From Usnea hakonensis (lineage: Eukaryota > Ascomycota > Lecanoromycetes > Lecanorales > Parmeliaceae), in the NCBI GenBank assembly GCA_013423325.1, contig BLJB01000147.1, positions 186,001 through 250,000 on the forward strand: a stretch of DNA of 64,000 bases. Reading direction: 5' to 3'. A program made the position numbers and the translations under genes. Below the pieces are notes generated by a model, which did not search any database, had not been told where the DNA came from, and saw nothing but the letters and a program-made list of their open reading frames with translations. Shown piece after piece: positions 1-10,582 of this stretch. The stretch's first letter is position 1. Every line of letters begins with the position of its first letter.

Positions 1-392
1 TCGGAACTGTAGATGCCAAGTCCGAGGATTACGAGACGCTTCCGAGGGCTCTTTGCCTACTCACGCTACTGTAACTTACCTCTGGCGCTAGCATTATCCA
101 AATCCCTTCACTTTACCATCAAGATTTCTTCGGCCGATGGAAATATTCTAGGTATCTCCAAGACTTCTTGAACACGAAAGACTCCTATCTTGTTTTCTGG
201 ACACCAGAACAGTGGAAGGCGTGAAGTTTGAAATCTCGACCATTCTATTACACATTTTTGTACATGCAGCAAGCCATCCGTCTCTGAAGCGACTTTAGAT
301 CCCGATAGCAACAGCGAAAGCTGCCGAGCTAGGTTCGAGAGAACAATCTCGACTATTCAGCTCCCGCATCTCTTTTTTTCTCATCAATCAAA
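1..392. other. left flank, no gene recognised
   Basis: No convincing coding frame or repeat is visible. A 67-codon minus-strand open frame (108-311) has no recognisable motif and no codon pattern that persuades me. The last ~60 bases are CT-rich and probably form the 5' leader of the gene starting at 393. Confidence 0.5.
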
Positions 393-1170
393 ATGGAGAA
401 GTCGCTCGTAGTCCGCTCAGCGCAAGCCCTCGGCTTGGGCGCATCGGCCATCTTGATCGGTATGGCTGTTGATCTCCCCTCTTCAAATCTTTACATCTCT
501 TGTCTAGATCAGTTTCATAGTAATTCTCCTTTATACCCGCCAAAATGCTGACGAATTGCTAGGCGCAGGCTTTGCTATAACTGTCCGTACGTACACACCG
601 TAGCCAGTTCCTTCCTCTTGCTAGTGTTTTTGGGGTGAAAGATAGATCTCCAGAGGAACAGTGACTTCCTGCTCCTACAATCTGTCTAGCAAATCCATTT
701 ACTAGCCCCAATCAGCAAATGCTGACTATGAATCCTGCGTAGAAGCCATCCCCGCAATCCTACTCTCCCCTAAAGATCTCGCCCTCCGCCAATGGCGGCT
801 CATCTACGACGCCGGCATCATCTATGGCCCACCACTTGCCCTAATCTCATGCCTGAGCCTTGGCTACGTCGCCTATGAGTCTTATAGCTCGCATTCAGCG
901 GACTGGATCGTCTATGCTTTTTCGGCGCTGTGTACGGTGGGTATTGTCCCGTTTACGAAGATTACGATGGAAGGTATTAATGCGACGTTGATTGCGGAGG
1001 GGGGAGGGGGCGAGGGGGGTAGTGTGTTGATGGCTAAGAAGATTGAGGCGAGGGGGTTGGGGGAGAAGGAGGTTAGGGAGTTGGTAAGGAGATGGCGGTT
1101 TTGGAATTGGATGAGGATGATGATGCCGGTGGTTGGGACTGGGATGGGGTTGTGGATTGCTTTGAAATAG
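393..1170 (+). CDS. DUF1772 (anthrone-oxygenase-like) membrane protein
   Basis: Three exons, 393-459, 563-586 and 743-1170, join in phase to give 172 residues. Both introns are GT-AG with CTGAC-like branch points, and exon 2 is a micro-exon of only 24 nt. The protein is hydrophobic with about four membrane segments: two before and two after the QWRLIYDAG stretch. It ends in a basic patch (RRWRFWNW) before a last helix. Length, helix pattern and the PFTKITMEGINATL motif fit the DUF1772 family, which includes fungal anthrone oxygenases and many uncharacterised proteins. The family motif is seen; no enzymatic role can be assigned, because no polyketide cluster lies nearby. The ATG at 393 is the first in a CT-rich leader and is the only start that gives the N-terminal helix. 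The 3' end converges on the minus-strand gene ending at 1255. Confidence 0.75.
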
Positions 1171-1254
1171 AGAATGCGCTTTTTGGTATCGCCTTCGTTG
1201 TGTAACATATCTGTCTCGAAACTCAAGAAAATTGATGATAAAGCAAGGACCATC

Positions 1255-1729
1255 CTACGGCCCCTGACGACACGATTCCCAGATCGCCTCCAATTCCTCC
1301 TCTTCCTCTTTCGTCAATCTGGTATCCAACCCATATATCTCCTCGTACGCACCACTCTCCTTCCCCTTCGCCGCCTTCACCTCCCGCTTCGCCATCTTCA
1401 ACTCTCGCTTCAACTGCTCAATCTCCGTCACCTGCGCCATCCAATCCTCCTTCAAGTCGGCCAGCTCTTTGGCCAGCGCCTCGCTCTTCTTCTCGCACAT
1501 GGTCGCCACCGTGCGTTTGGCGTACTTCGGCACTTTGAGAAGCCGGAAGATGGTGGTGTTCTCGCTCATGGTGTCTGGGGGGGTACATGTTAGTTTGTGG
1601 TGGGGATGGGAAGGGAAGGGAGGGAGGAAGGGGGAACACACGTTTGGATACCCGAGTGACGCCAGCGCCAGGGAGTGGGGCGGAGCGAAGGGCTGGGCCC
1701 CATTTGCGGACGATCATTCTGCGTGCCAT
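1255..1729 (-). CDS. small coiled-coil protein with mitochondrial-type N-terminus
   Basis: Two exons, 1642-1729 and 1255-1574 on the minus strand, split by a 67 nt GT-AG intron, give 135 residues in phase. The N-terminus (MARRMIVRKWGPALRSAP) is rich in Arg, Ala and Ser with no acid, as in a mitochondrial presequence. Residues ~55-105 are a Lys/Glu heptad-rich coiled coil (EIEQLKRELKMAKREVKAAK), followed by an acidic tail with EEEEELEAIWES. The codon pattern and the intron that restores phase support a real gene. I do not recognise the family; a small mitochondrial ribosomal or inner-membrane assembly protein is possible but is inference only. An alternative start inside exon 2 (MSENTT) would lose the presequence. 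Confidence 0.6.
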
Positions 1730-3528
1730 CTTGGTTGAGGGGGTGGGTTGGTGATGGTATTTGATGAGGAGAGTTGATTTTGTATGTGGATGGGGTAGGT
1801 GCAACGGTGTATAATGGCTTTTGGTAAGTGAGGATTCGACCAGCGAATCTGTTGTGGAGTAGGTGGGAAGTTGGAATAATGTAGGTGTATGCGATGCTGG
1901 ATTGTATGTTTGAGCAGTGTTTGTTATATAGGAAGAAGGAAGGAAAGAAAGAAGAGAAATCAGGGAGATGTGGATATATTTATACCCATCACCTCTTGGT
2001 GGCTGGGAGCTGACAATAGTCGTAGTTGATTGAATTGATGGAAGTATATGATGAATAGGGGTCAATGGTCGGTGCCATTGTTGTGAATTTTGTCAATAGG
2101 GGAATGTGTAACATTCATTCTTTCGGCCTCATGCTGAATCTTGGTCAATCGAAAGATCACTGGTATGAATGTAAATCTAGCGTACTTGAAGGAAGAAGAC
2201 AATAAAGAAAAGTGCCATTGACTTGACCACTTGGTGACTCGGGAAAAGCGACTTCGCCGAGAACCAAACGCATGATATAGCCATCCCAACAATGCACTAG
2301 GTCTCCGAGTGTATGATCTTCTCTCTTTTTGAAAGGAGTAGCCGAGTGGCTTCAAATAGAGGAATGAGTTTGTTCATCGGTAGTATTCGGAGTTGTGTAG
2401 ATGATTCACGAAGTTGAACAGAGAGTTCACGAGTACGCCAGCTAATCAAAATTTGGCATCACAAGTTCAACACCTTCTCAGCGAGATAGCTATATTTCAT
2501 AATAAAGACAGTCCAGTGATACCAAAATGTATCTCTTATTTTTTACTCTCGTGTCGGCTATTCCTAGGGTTCTTCTCTCTTTGATCTAAGCTCTTGAAGA
2601 TAGTCTTTGACATCTCCTTAACACCGCCCTAGTGCAGGACACATCCGAGATAGTGGTTGGTCGCCAGCGCATCCTAGGGGAGCCTATAAGATGTAGCTTA
2701 CAACATTTATAAAAGATGGCTGAACAACTTGAAGCGGTGAACCGGATGAAGTGAATGTTGCAGCCCGGCGGTGTCATCTAGCTTTCATTTAGTGCAGTAG
2801 CATTATCCTTACTGTTATTCACCATTATACATCGTTTCTTAGTCACGATTATGTTTCAAACGTGATATGAGTGGCCTATGGCCCTGTTGATCGGCCACAA
2901 CCCCCCGTTAGCCTTTGCCTACTCGTGTTATCCAGATCTCGGCCGCTTGATGAAGAGAGGACACCAATGGAACAAGCGACATCAAAATGGATAGAAAATT
3001 TTGTGTCCTCGCCATATCAAGTAGACGTTTTGATGACATGAGTACATGCCGCCGAACATGAAACACGGGTCACCTGCAAGTATCCGCATGGAAGCCGGCT
3101 CTACGCCTAAAGTAATCAAAGTTTTGGCCAACTGCACGATGGGAGCCCCCATACCTCGGCTGAGCGAGGTAGCAACGGGTTGATTCAGTGGTGTTGATGG
3201 TCAAAGGGAATGACCCTTTGGGCATGAGAACCGATCTTATATATATAGGATGCCCCACTTCATGGTGAGACTTTCTGGAGACTGAATTCGGAATTGAATT
3301 GATGGAGTCGATTTCGGCCATTCGTTCTAGTAGTAGTGGTTGAGCTGAACAAAAAAAATGAGAAAATTGTGTCACTTCTCATGGCCTTGATCGGCGTAGT
3401 TTTAAGAGCAGCCAATCAGCAACCCGAATCATTGTACAACGTAATTGCGGGGGATTCAACACATGCCTTGCGATATCAAAATTCCTGAGCAATTATGGCA
3501 ACTTCATCCAACAATTCGATAAGTTGAC
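1730..3528. other. intergenic, nothing recognised
   Basis: About 1.8 kb without a supported gene. Short open frames on the minus strand (2062-2355, 2586-2777, 3070-3375) have no motif, no plausible splicing partners and no family resemblance. The part nearest 3529 is presumably the promoter of the receptor-like gene. Confidence 0.5.
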
Positions 3529-4927
3529 ATGATGCAAACCCACGACCGCTCAGCATTGCTGGTAGGATACAGTGTCGCTCTCACCGTACTGTCCTCAATT
3601 TTGGTGATCCTGCGACTTATCTCCCGCCGGCTCTCTGCAGCGAAATTTTGGTGGGATGACACGCTGATCGTAATTAGTTTGGTAGGTTTGAAACACTTGA
3701 ACTCACTTTGCATAGTCTAATACAGAACAAGCTGGGCTCGTATCCATTCTACGTAGGAGTCTTGCTGAGTAACTTACCGCGCTTCTTATTCAAGTTGTCG
3801 TGCATCCTCCTGATCTAAGACAGTGGTACACAATGGAATGGGAAGACATTCGGACACTGTCTCGTTGAGTCAACTGGAGAATATGCTCAAGGTGACCCTA
3901 GTCAGTGCGCTTTGAGACTTTTCGTACTGACCATCCTGAGATAATCTACGCTGGCCAATTCCCATATCTGGTCATCGTCAGCATTACTAAAATATCCATC
4001 CTACTCTTCTATTACCGCCTCTTTGGGACTCCCGGGACCCGCCAAGTCTTTAAGAAGCTCTTGAAGATCACACAAGCCCTTGTCGTCTTATGGTTTGTTG
4101 CCTCGATCATCCCAGGAACCTTCCGATGTCATCAAATTGACGATATGTGGAATCCCATAATCGTTAGTTCACCGGACGAGCGACAGTACTGCATCAGCAA
4201 CAGTGCCTATTATATCTCGACCTCTGCGTTCAACGTGGCGCTCGATATTTGGATCCTCGTGTTACCTCTATCAATTATTTGGACCCTACGGGTGTCCGGA
4301 AGGCGCAAGATTGGCTTGAGTGCTATCTTCCTACTTGGAAGCTTGTATGTATTACGCAAACTTCTCACAGCAGTGGTAAATCTGTGCTGACACTTATACA
4401 GTACCTGCGTCGCCAGCGTTGCGAGGGCTTACACTGTCGCCAATGTCCGCCTTGCAGATTTCTCCTGTAAGTTATACGGCACTTGTTAATGTTTGGACAG
4501 TCTAGATCTCTGTTCCGCGCTTCCGCTGGCTGATCTATGATTAGACGATTCGACTTCTTCGATAATCTGGTCGAGTGTCGAAGTCAGCGTTGGTATCATT
4601 TGCGCTTGCCTACCAACCATACAACCCGTCCTCCTGCTTGTCGGCAGAAAGGTCCGCGACTTTACACCACAAAGGCGAACGAGACGCGAAAATAGCGCGC
4701 AATGGTATCAAGGGTCTGCGGCAGGAGCTCATCACCATAGCATTAAGCTTGAAGTTGATGGAACAGAAGCACAAGGAAACCTGGATGAAGAGTTAGCGAT
4801 CCTCCGTCCTACGTACAGCGACATCAAGGGATCATCAGAAAGAGTTGAAGCAACTATGGCACGGGTAGTTGATGGCGAACAAAGTATGCCTGTCACCACA
4901 ATCTCTTTCAAAAAATCACCGGGTTGA
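3529..4927 (+). CDS. Pth11-like integral membrane protein (fungal rhodopsin-family domain)
   Basis: Six exons give 370 residues in phase: 3529-3685, 3726-3752, 3824-3900, 3941-4344, 4402-4466, 4545-4927. Seven hydrophobic segments occur in the order typical of the fungal rhodopsin-like domain (PF20684). Family signatures are present: WWDD after TM1-2, GMGRHSDTVS before TM3, LVIVSITKISILLFYYRLF in TM3-4, CHQIDDMW with CI in the extracellular loop, TCVASVARAYTV, and the last helix VEVSVGIICACLPTIQPVL. The C-terminal ~85 residues are a hydrophilic cytoplasmic tail. Members include Pth11-type GPCR-like sensors in plant-associated fungi, but most are orphan; ligand and pathway are unknown here. 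The first intron uses an unusual GTTTGA donor, and exon 2 is only 27 nt. Reading through would give stops, so naive ORF calling makes this gene look broken although it is intact. Confidence 0.85.
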
Positions 4928-6873
4928 CAAAATTTGTTGGAAATTGGTGATTTCACCTATGTTAGATTCTCAGCCTTCTCTTGGCAGTCATCGGGCCAGC
5001 CCCTGAAATAGAATGAGGGAGCGTCTGGGGAACACAATTCATGCTTCCTGAATACTCCGAATTCACACCACTTCCACGTCCATTTCAACATGTTTTAGCG
5101 TCTAAATCTGACGAGCATCGACTGATCACTCTCGATCCAAGAGTATCTAGCATCCCATGTATCGAAAAATAAGAACTCACTTTCATTGACTCCCAAATTT
5201 GCCAGTTGGGACCTGACAATCTAGTGCCAAAGTACACTGTCTTCTTCGGCTGTCGAATATTCAAGTAGACTATCCCGCATTGCGCCTGTCAATTTGCCTT
5301 TTCACTATTCTGTAATATAGCATCGTAATCCATTCTTAATTCCCTTCAGCGGTCTATCCCACTTTCGCCAACAGCTGCTCACTCTCTGTCGAATCAAGGA
5401 TCTCTTGCAGAGTCCGTAAGTTGAGCCTGCGGATTCATTGCCGTTGATCTCTCAACCGTAGGTCTCATCTCCCTCATCTGGACACTCACCTTTCTGACTT
5501 TGGTCGTAGGACAGTCACACTTCTGGTTGAGTACTGAAGCAGCACCCGAGGCTTGAGAAATATGGCGCTGTGGATTTGTCTGGGGAAGTAGCCGTAGAAG
5601 AGAGTAGCAAAAATTTGAGATTTCATAGGCCTTGGAAGACGCATACCATCGTCAGGGGGTATTTCTTGAAACTTTCGAGAAAAACGTAGGGCCAGCCTTT
5701 TCCATCCACGCAGAGTCAGAGCTACCTTATCGGGAGACACGAAAATGCAACAGCCAGCAACTAGTATCAAATAGCTAGCGCACTCATAGTAATAGAGTAG
5801 TGTGCATTCTGTCCAGGGAAGCAATTTGAAGTCAAAGCTAAGTTGTACCATCTGAAGAAATCGTTCCTCAAGGTGCTAGAATGTGAGCAAATTTAAGGCA
5901 TTCAGGTCGACGCATCATGTAGCTGTTGTTGAGTACCGCTTTATTCTGTCTTGAGTCTTTACAAACTCCAGAAACTCTGGGATTAGCAGCTCTTATCGGG
6001 TGAGATTCGGCGAGCAGCTTTGAAAACCTCAAGCCTCAGTTCAGACTCGACCTGGTTTGGATCTCAGGCTCCAGCTCCATCCTGTAAATGCTGTTGCGAT
6101 CATATCAGGTACCTTGACCTTCTCTAGCACATTGGTTCCCGTCAGGCTACTCGTACCGTCCAAGCCGTAAGGTAGACGTTTCTCGTAAGTCTTAAGATTA
6201 GAGGCTTCGGTCTTTGCCTTGGAGAACAGGCAACAGCCAACAACACAGCCCCGCTGGTGCATAAAGACACTCTGAGCGGCAGAAGATAGCACATGGGATC
6301 CAGTCGACATCTTGTCTGTTTTGTGGCCTTTGAGATAGCCTGCGTGGATTAAGTAGGGCGGCTAGCTGGAGGTTTTCCTCCGTAGAATGGAAGACAGCAG
6401 TGAAAGATATGGCTTTTTTTCGGAAAGTGGTCTGTCATGTCAACCTGTAAAACGTCAGCCTGCACAATCAGACAAAGTCAAGCACCTGCTTTAGGGGCAA
6501 TCAATCGGTTTGCACTGAACGAAAAGTCGACTCAGGCTCGACCCAGAGATCTGGGCGTAGCCTGGCATCGGGCCAGCATCAGTCAATAGTCCTCAGCTGA
6601 GTCAAAGAGTCAAGTTCATTCCTCAGACTCCTACGTTCCATCAGGCTTTTGCCCATTCTTACTGTACGTAAGAATCCAACGACAAACGACCACAAAGCCA
6701 AACCTCCTCGGTTAAACTTCGGTGCAGGACAGAATGGTGACATAATGACTCCGTCACTGTCGTCGCTAGAGTCACTGTGGAGACCTGGATCGGAATGATA
6801 GCAAACCTACAACTCATCCTCTCCTCAACGCAATCCAAATTGTACTAGCAATCAAGCTTCACATCAAGCCACA
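4928..6873. other. intergenic with decayed sequence
   Basis: No supported gene. Around 4965-5060 the bases resemble, at low identity, the terminal repeat of the element at 16399-18450 (shared words such as CAGCCTTCTCTTGGCAGT), suggesting an old solo fragment. Minus-strand open frames at 5486-5851 and 6041-6310 share a weak Gly-Cys-Cys motif but no recognised domain. The last ~100 bases before 6874 are a CA/CT-rich leader for the dehalogenase gene. Confidence 0.4.
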
Positions 6874-7704
6874 ATGCCGCCCAAGACCATCATCGCCTTC
6901 GATCTCTACGGCACCCTCCTCTCCACCTCATCCATCGCCAAAGAACTCGCCGTCCACTTTGGACAAGAAAAAGCCGCCAGCCTCGCCGCGTTATGGCGCC
7001 GGTATCAATTGGAATACACATGGCGCTTGAACAGCATGAGTACGCTAATCGCCGCTATTCCTTGCCCCCTCGCTTTTTTGAATACATCTTATCTTTCGGA
7101 ATGCAGCTTCCACCACTAACAGCCCCCAAAAGACCAATACCAGCCCTTCTCCGACATCACCCGCAACTCTCTCCACCATGCTCTAGCTGACTCTTCTCTC
7201 TCCCTGGACGACGCCTCAATCAGCCAGCTAATGAAAGCCTACGACAACCTCTCTACATTCCCGGACGTGGCTCCCGCTTTGAAAGCCCTCGCTAACGAAA
7301 GCAATTTAACAGCCGTCGTTTTCTCAAACGGGACTGAGTCCATGGTCACCAACTCTGTACGCTTATCTCCGGATCTAGCTCCGCACAAGGATGTCTTTGA
7401 GTCCATCGTTACGGTGGACCAGGTGAAGTGCTTCAAACCGGACCCTCGGGTGTATTATCACTTGGCGGAGACGGTGGGGATTGCGAAGTCGAGGGAGGGG
7501 ATGGCGCGGTTGTGGTTGGTTTCTGGAAACCCGTTTGATGTTGTTGGTGCTAGGGCGGTGGGGATGCAGGCTGCGTGGGTTGATAGGGGGGGGGCTGGAT
7601 GGACGGATGGATTGGTGAAGGGGGAGACGGGCAAGCCAACTGTTGTGGTGAAGGGTCTTGGGGAGGTTGTAGCGGCAGTCAAGGAGCACAGCGGGTTCAT
7701 GTGA
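6874..7704 (+). CDS. HAD-superfamily haloacid dehalogenase (type II)
   Basis: Two exons, 6874-7039 and 7133-7704, joined across a 93 nt GT-AG intron, give 245 residues. Motif I is at the N-terminus: IIAFDLYGTL with nucleophile Asp10. Motif II is VVFSNGTESM (Ser120-Asn121), the motif III lysine is in VKCFKPDPRVY (~Lys157), and motif IV is the LWLVSGNPFDVVGA region near residue 185. In motif IV the usual Ser-x-x-x-Asp reads Ser-Gly-Asn-Pro-Phe-Asp. This is the layout of (S)-2-haloacid dehalogenase-like HAD proteins, cytosolic hydrolases with a four-helix cap (RRYQLEYTWRLNSM lies in the cap). The physiological substrate in fungi is usually unknown. The ATG at 6874 places Asp10 at the normal distance. 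It is the last conserved gene before the repeat-rich island. Confidence 0.88.
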
Positions 7705-7873
7705 GATTGGTAATGGGGGGGTTTCAAGGTAGGCAACGGGCTCGGCTTCTGAGAATTCATTTGACAGTGTCGGTGTAGGCGGTGGGTACATTTGTGCACT
7801 CGGAGGGTAGCTAAAGCAGTGATAAGCCTACCTCATCGCCAAGGGTACCTAGGCCCTGCAGAAGGCATAATCA

Positions 7874-7985
7874 GGCCCATCACCACAGCGCTAAAAAGAC
7901 TCCCATATCTATTCAATATATCCCTAGAATGAAACAGTAGCTATATCACATACAGGCAAGAGTAGGCAGGCGAAAAAACATGGTG
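7874..7985 (-). repeat. fragment of the ~440 bp MITE-like repeat
   Basis: The stretch beginning CCACAGCGCTAAAAAGACTC and running through the TATATC-rich middle to AGGCAGGCGAAAAA matches the same internal part of the complete copy at 19207-19652, in that orientation. It is truncated on both sides and has several substitutions, so it is an old remnant. Confidence 0.65.
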
Positions 7986-8330
7986 CACTGTTTGTCGCCA
8001 TCACCATACCTGCACACCAAATGAAACACCGACCCCATACCCGGAACCACTGGAACGAATAATGCGATTATGTGATCACGAACCCTTCCCCGCCCTCCCC
8101 TTCTCTGGCCTCCTGTGGCGATCACAAACTACCTACGTGGGTCAACAGCAGAGGAGCTACCTACCTAGACAAATACAGTACTACAAGAGGAGAGGACCAA
8201 GCCAACGTCTTTAATGGAAAGGCTGGCAGAGGTAGTAAGAAAGTCCCGTGGGGTCAAGAGAGATTGGTAATATGATTTCATTCTGACAGTGTGTCTGTAC
8301 GCTGCGCAAGCCCACGAATCTCACAAACAT

Positions 8331-8764
8331 GTTCGCCACAATAGGACTGGGGCTTAGTGGTTTCGGATCTCGCATATCGCATGACTCGTCTCGGTGTTGT
8401 TTCGGTGCGTGGCCATGGCCATGGCTAGGGTATGAGAATCAGGAGACTGGGTCCTTTCAGGAGTGCATAAATAGGGTGATTTGCACTGGCAATAGCTCTT
8501 CAGTCGATTCGTCTCTTTCAGAGTCTCCTTCCTTGTGTTGCAGTCTTTTTTCGCCCACCCACCTGTGCCTGTATATATATATCTATCTACTCCAGGTCTA
8601 TATCGAATAGATATGGGAGTCTTCTTAGCGCTGTGGTAATAGGCCTAAATATACCTCCAGGGGTCACTGTTCGGCCTACCCATAGCAATGAGACAGGCCA
8701 ACCACTGCTGCATCTAGTTCCCGTATCATTTGCATGCAATTCGCATGGTTCGGATGTGGCGAAC
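8331..8764 (+). mobile_element. MITE-like element, copy A
   Basis: The 434 bp unit begins GTTCGCCACA and ends TGTGGCGAAC, a 10 bp terminal inverted repeat. The whole body matches the unit at 19207-19652 in the opposite orientation, including a CCATGGCCATGG core, a pyrimidine-rich CAGTCTTTTTCGCC block and a TATA-rich stretch. It has no coding capacity, so it looks like a non-autonomous DNA transposon. Similarity continues ~10 bp beyond the right TIR (GAAGCACTAA), so the true boundary there may lie slightly outside. I could not recognise a target-site duplication. Confidence 0.65.
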
Positions 8765-10015
8765 GAAGCACTAACGCATAAATCTATTTAGGCCTCGTAC
8801 CACTCGGTTGTGCCGCTGCGCTGATAGGTTTGCCGAGTACACATTATTCTTGGATAATTCTGTCTCAACTCGTCCAAAGGATAGCCCGTTCTTGTATGAT
8901 ATTGCTTGTGAGCACTCTTCCTCGTATGATGGCACCAACGATGTCGTCTCTGGCGCTGGCCAAGTTGCAGTAATGCTAGCGTTGTGTCTTTCTCAAATTG
9001 TTGCCTAGACCGCGATGATGACGATCTCCCTGTGACAAAAAGGCGCGTTGCCCCCAGCTTCGACTCATCACGACTATCCTGTACCCACCGCAGAGGCGAC
9101 AGCCTGTGCCAAAAAAAATATCATAGGGCCTCTGCCGATGGGATTGTGGCCGCCGAAGCCATATTCTTAATGGCACGCTTGCATCGTGGCTCAATGGCCG
9201 TCCCACTTTAATCAATGCTGAGTTTTTGGCTAGAGGCCAATCAATCCTCGATCAGATCAGTGTGCGCTTGAGGTGAGGCTGTTGTGAGCACGGGATTTCT
9301 ATCGGCAGAGGTGGGAGACGAACGCAGGTGAGATGCAGGTGAACCAGTCCCAGTTCTTCACGGCTTTTTCGATGGCCTTTGCTCAAATCCTGCATTTCTC
9401 CCCAGCGCATTCTCCCACGGGTATTTCCTTGCTCTTTCAAATTTTCCACTGTAGTATCTTCGCTCAGGTCATTCAATCGTTCGATGAAAGAGGCGTAGGC
9501 TTTGTGTTGGTGAGACGTGGCGTGGCTGCGTTCTCGCAGGGATTCTTCGTGTCCCAGTATGACAGTGCCATCCCTTGACATGGAGCTGCTGTGCAAGATG
9601 CTCGGTCGCGGCGCCTACAGCAATTTAAATGCGCCGGGATCGGCTTTGCCATGGATTTCTCATAGCGATCCTTCATTTTGAGGTAGCTAGCCGAGGCTGA
9701 CTGCTTAGCCTTTGCACCCGAGTTCACACTGTATAGTGGTTTGTACCGTATGTAGGTATGTAGGGCCGTGTGGTAAATGTTTGGATCTGGTGGTCCTGAT
9801 GAGGCTGCTCGGAAGGGGAGAGATCGAGTTGCTGAGTTAGTCCGAATGGACGTCGTGTAGTGGTGTATGGAATGTCAGAGCTTGTCGTGAGGTGAGTCAT
9901 TGGGTCTGGTGGCCCTGGTGAGTGTGCTTGGTAGAAGGGAGACAGGGTTGCTGCATAAGCCATCGCGGTGGCTTTGGAAGGACTACTCGTATCAAGTGTT
10001 AGCGCCCTCATTCCA
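8765..10015. other. non-coding, with an imperfect local duplication
   Basis: No supported gene. Positions ~9780-9845 and ~9900-9960 are two diverged copies of one ~60 bp block (shared TCTGGTGGxCCTG and GGTAGAAGGGAGA-like words), about 118 bp apart. Minus-strand frames at 9252-9596 and 9724-10011 lie downstream of the recombinase relic and may be its decayed 3' part, but show no motif. Confidence 0.4.
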
Positions 10016-10582
10016 TCATATCATGGTGACCACACAATGGGTCGCTGGAAACACTGACTTACATCGCTCCAGTACTTGTATCTCAACCTCGCTAAGACCA
10101 GCAGCTTGAGTCCGATGTAATAGCCCCTCGCCCATTGCATTGACGCTCGAAACCCACTGCGATGAACATTTGGCCAAGTGCAATGCTGCCTCGTTTCGAG
10201 AACGCCCGGATGATTGTGAAGGAGGACGCTGAGAATGAGGCTGGTCCGTCGTGAAAGAGAAGCTTCTGGTTGCGACTACACATGCTGCGTTGCACGTAGC
10301 TGCCATCGTGAGCGTCTCATCTTGCTGAATAGGGTCAGTCTTCGACGCTGGTTGTTTCAACTCAAGGTTGTTGTCATGGAGTCTCACCGAACGGCGATTG
10401 AGAAGTGAATCGCTGAACTCCTCATCCTCCTTCGAATCACAGATTGAGAATGGGAACTCGTCTGCACGTAAGAATCCGGCCAATACCAGACAAAACGCGG
10501 CGTGCATCGTCATACCCTCCTTTATTGACTGGCCAAACAGGGGCAGCACTCTCAGTCGCATACCTTTCGTGATTGGAACCAT
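10016..10582 (-). pseudogene. Crypton-like tyrosine recombinase, degenerate core
   Basis: The minus strand encodes 188 codons with the signature of fungal Crypton/phage-integrase-type tyrosine recombinases. An N-terminal PITKGMRLRVLPLF segment is followed by MHAAFCLVLAGFLRADEF (the first catalytic-arginine region, FLRAxE). Next come the RRSVRLHDNNLELKQPASKTDP block with the catalytic lysine, then a C-terminal AAGLSEVEIQVLERCKS segment. That last segment corresponds to the box after the catalytic H-x-x-R motif. The H-x-x-R motif is not readable, the usual Trp after the Arg is Cys, and the middle part (after TRSFSF) drifts out of frame. Frames upstream (10658-10999) may be remains of the N-terminal DNA-binding part. 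It lacks a terminal Tyr in context, so it is a dead element; family assignment rests on motif resemblance. Confidence 0.65.

Noticed and set aside
1418..2065. 215-codon minus-strand ORF
   Set aside because: Overlaps the coiled-coil gene in another frame and is Ser/His/Thr low-complexity upstream; only the spliced frame has a coherent protein.
2325..2350. tRNA-like 5' half (GTAGCCGAGTGGC)
   Set aside because: No matching acceptor stem, anticodon arm or T-loop (GGTTCGA) follows at the right distance.
3529..4927. Pth11-like gene as a pseudogene
   Set aside because: The stops seen on naive translation fall in short introns; six exons join in phase and rebuild all family motifs.
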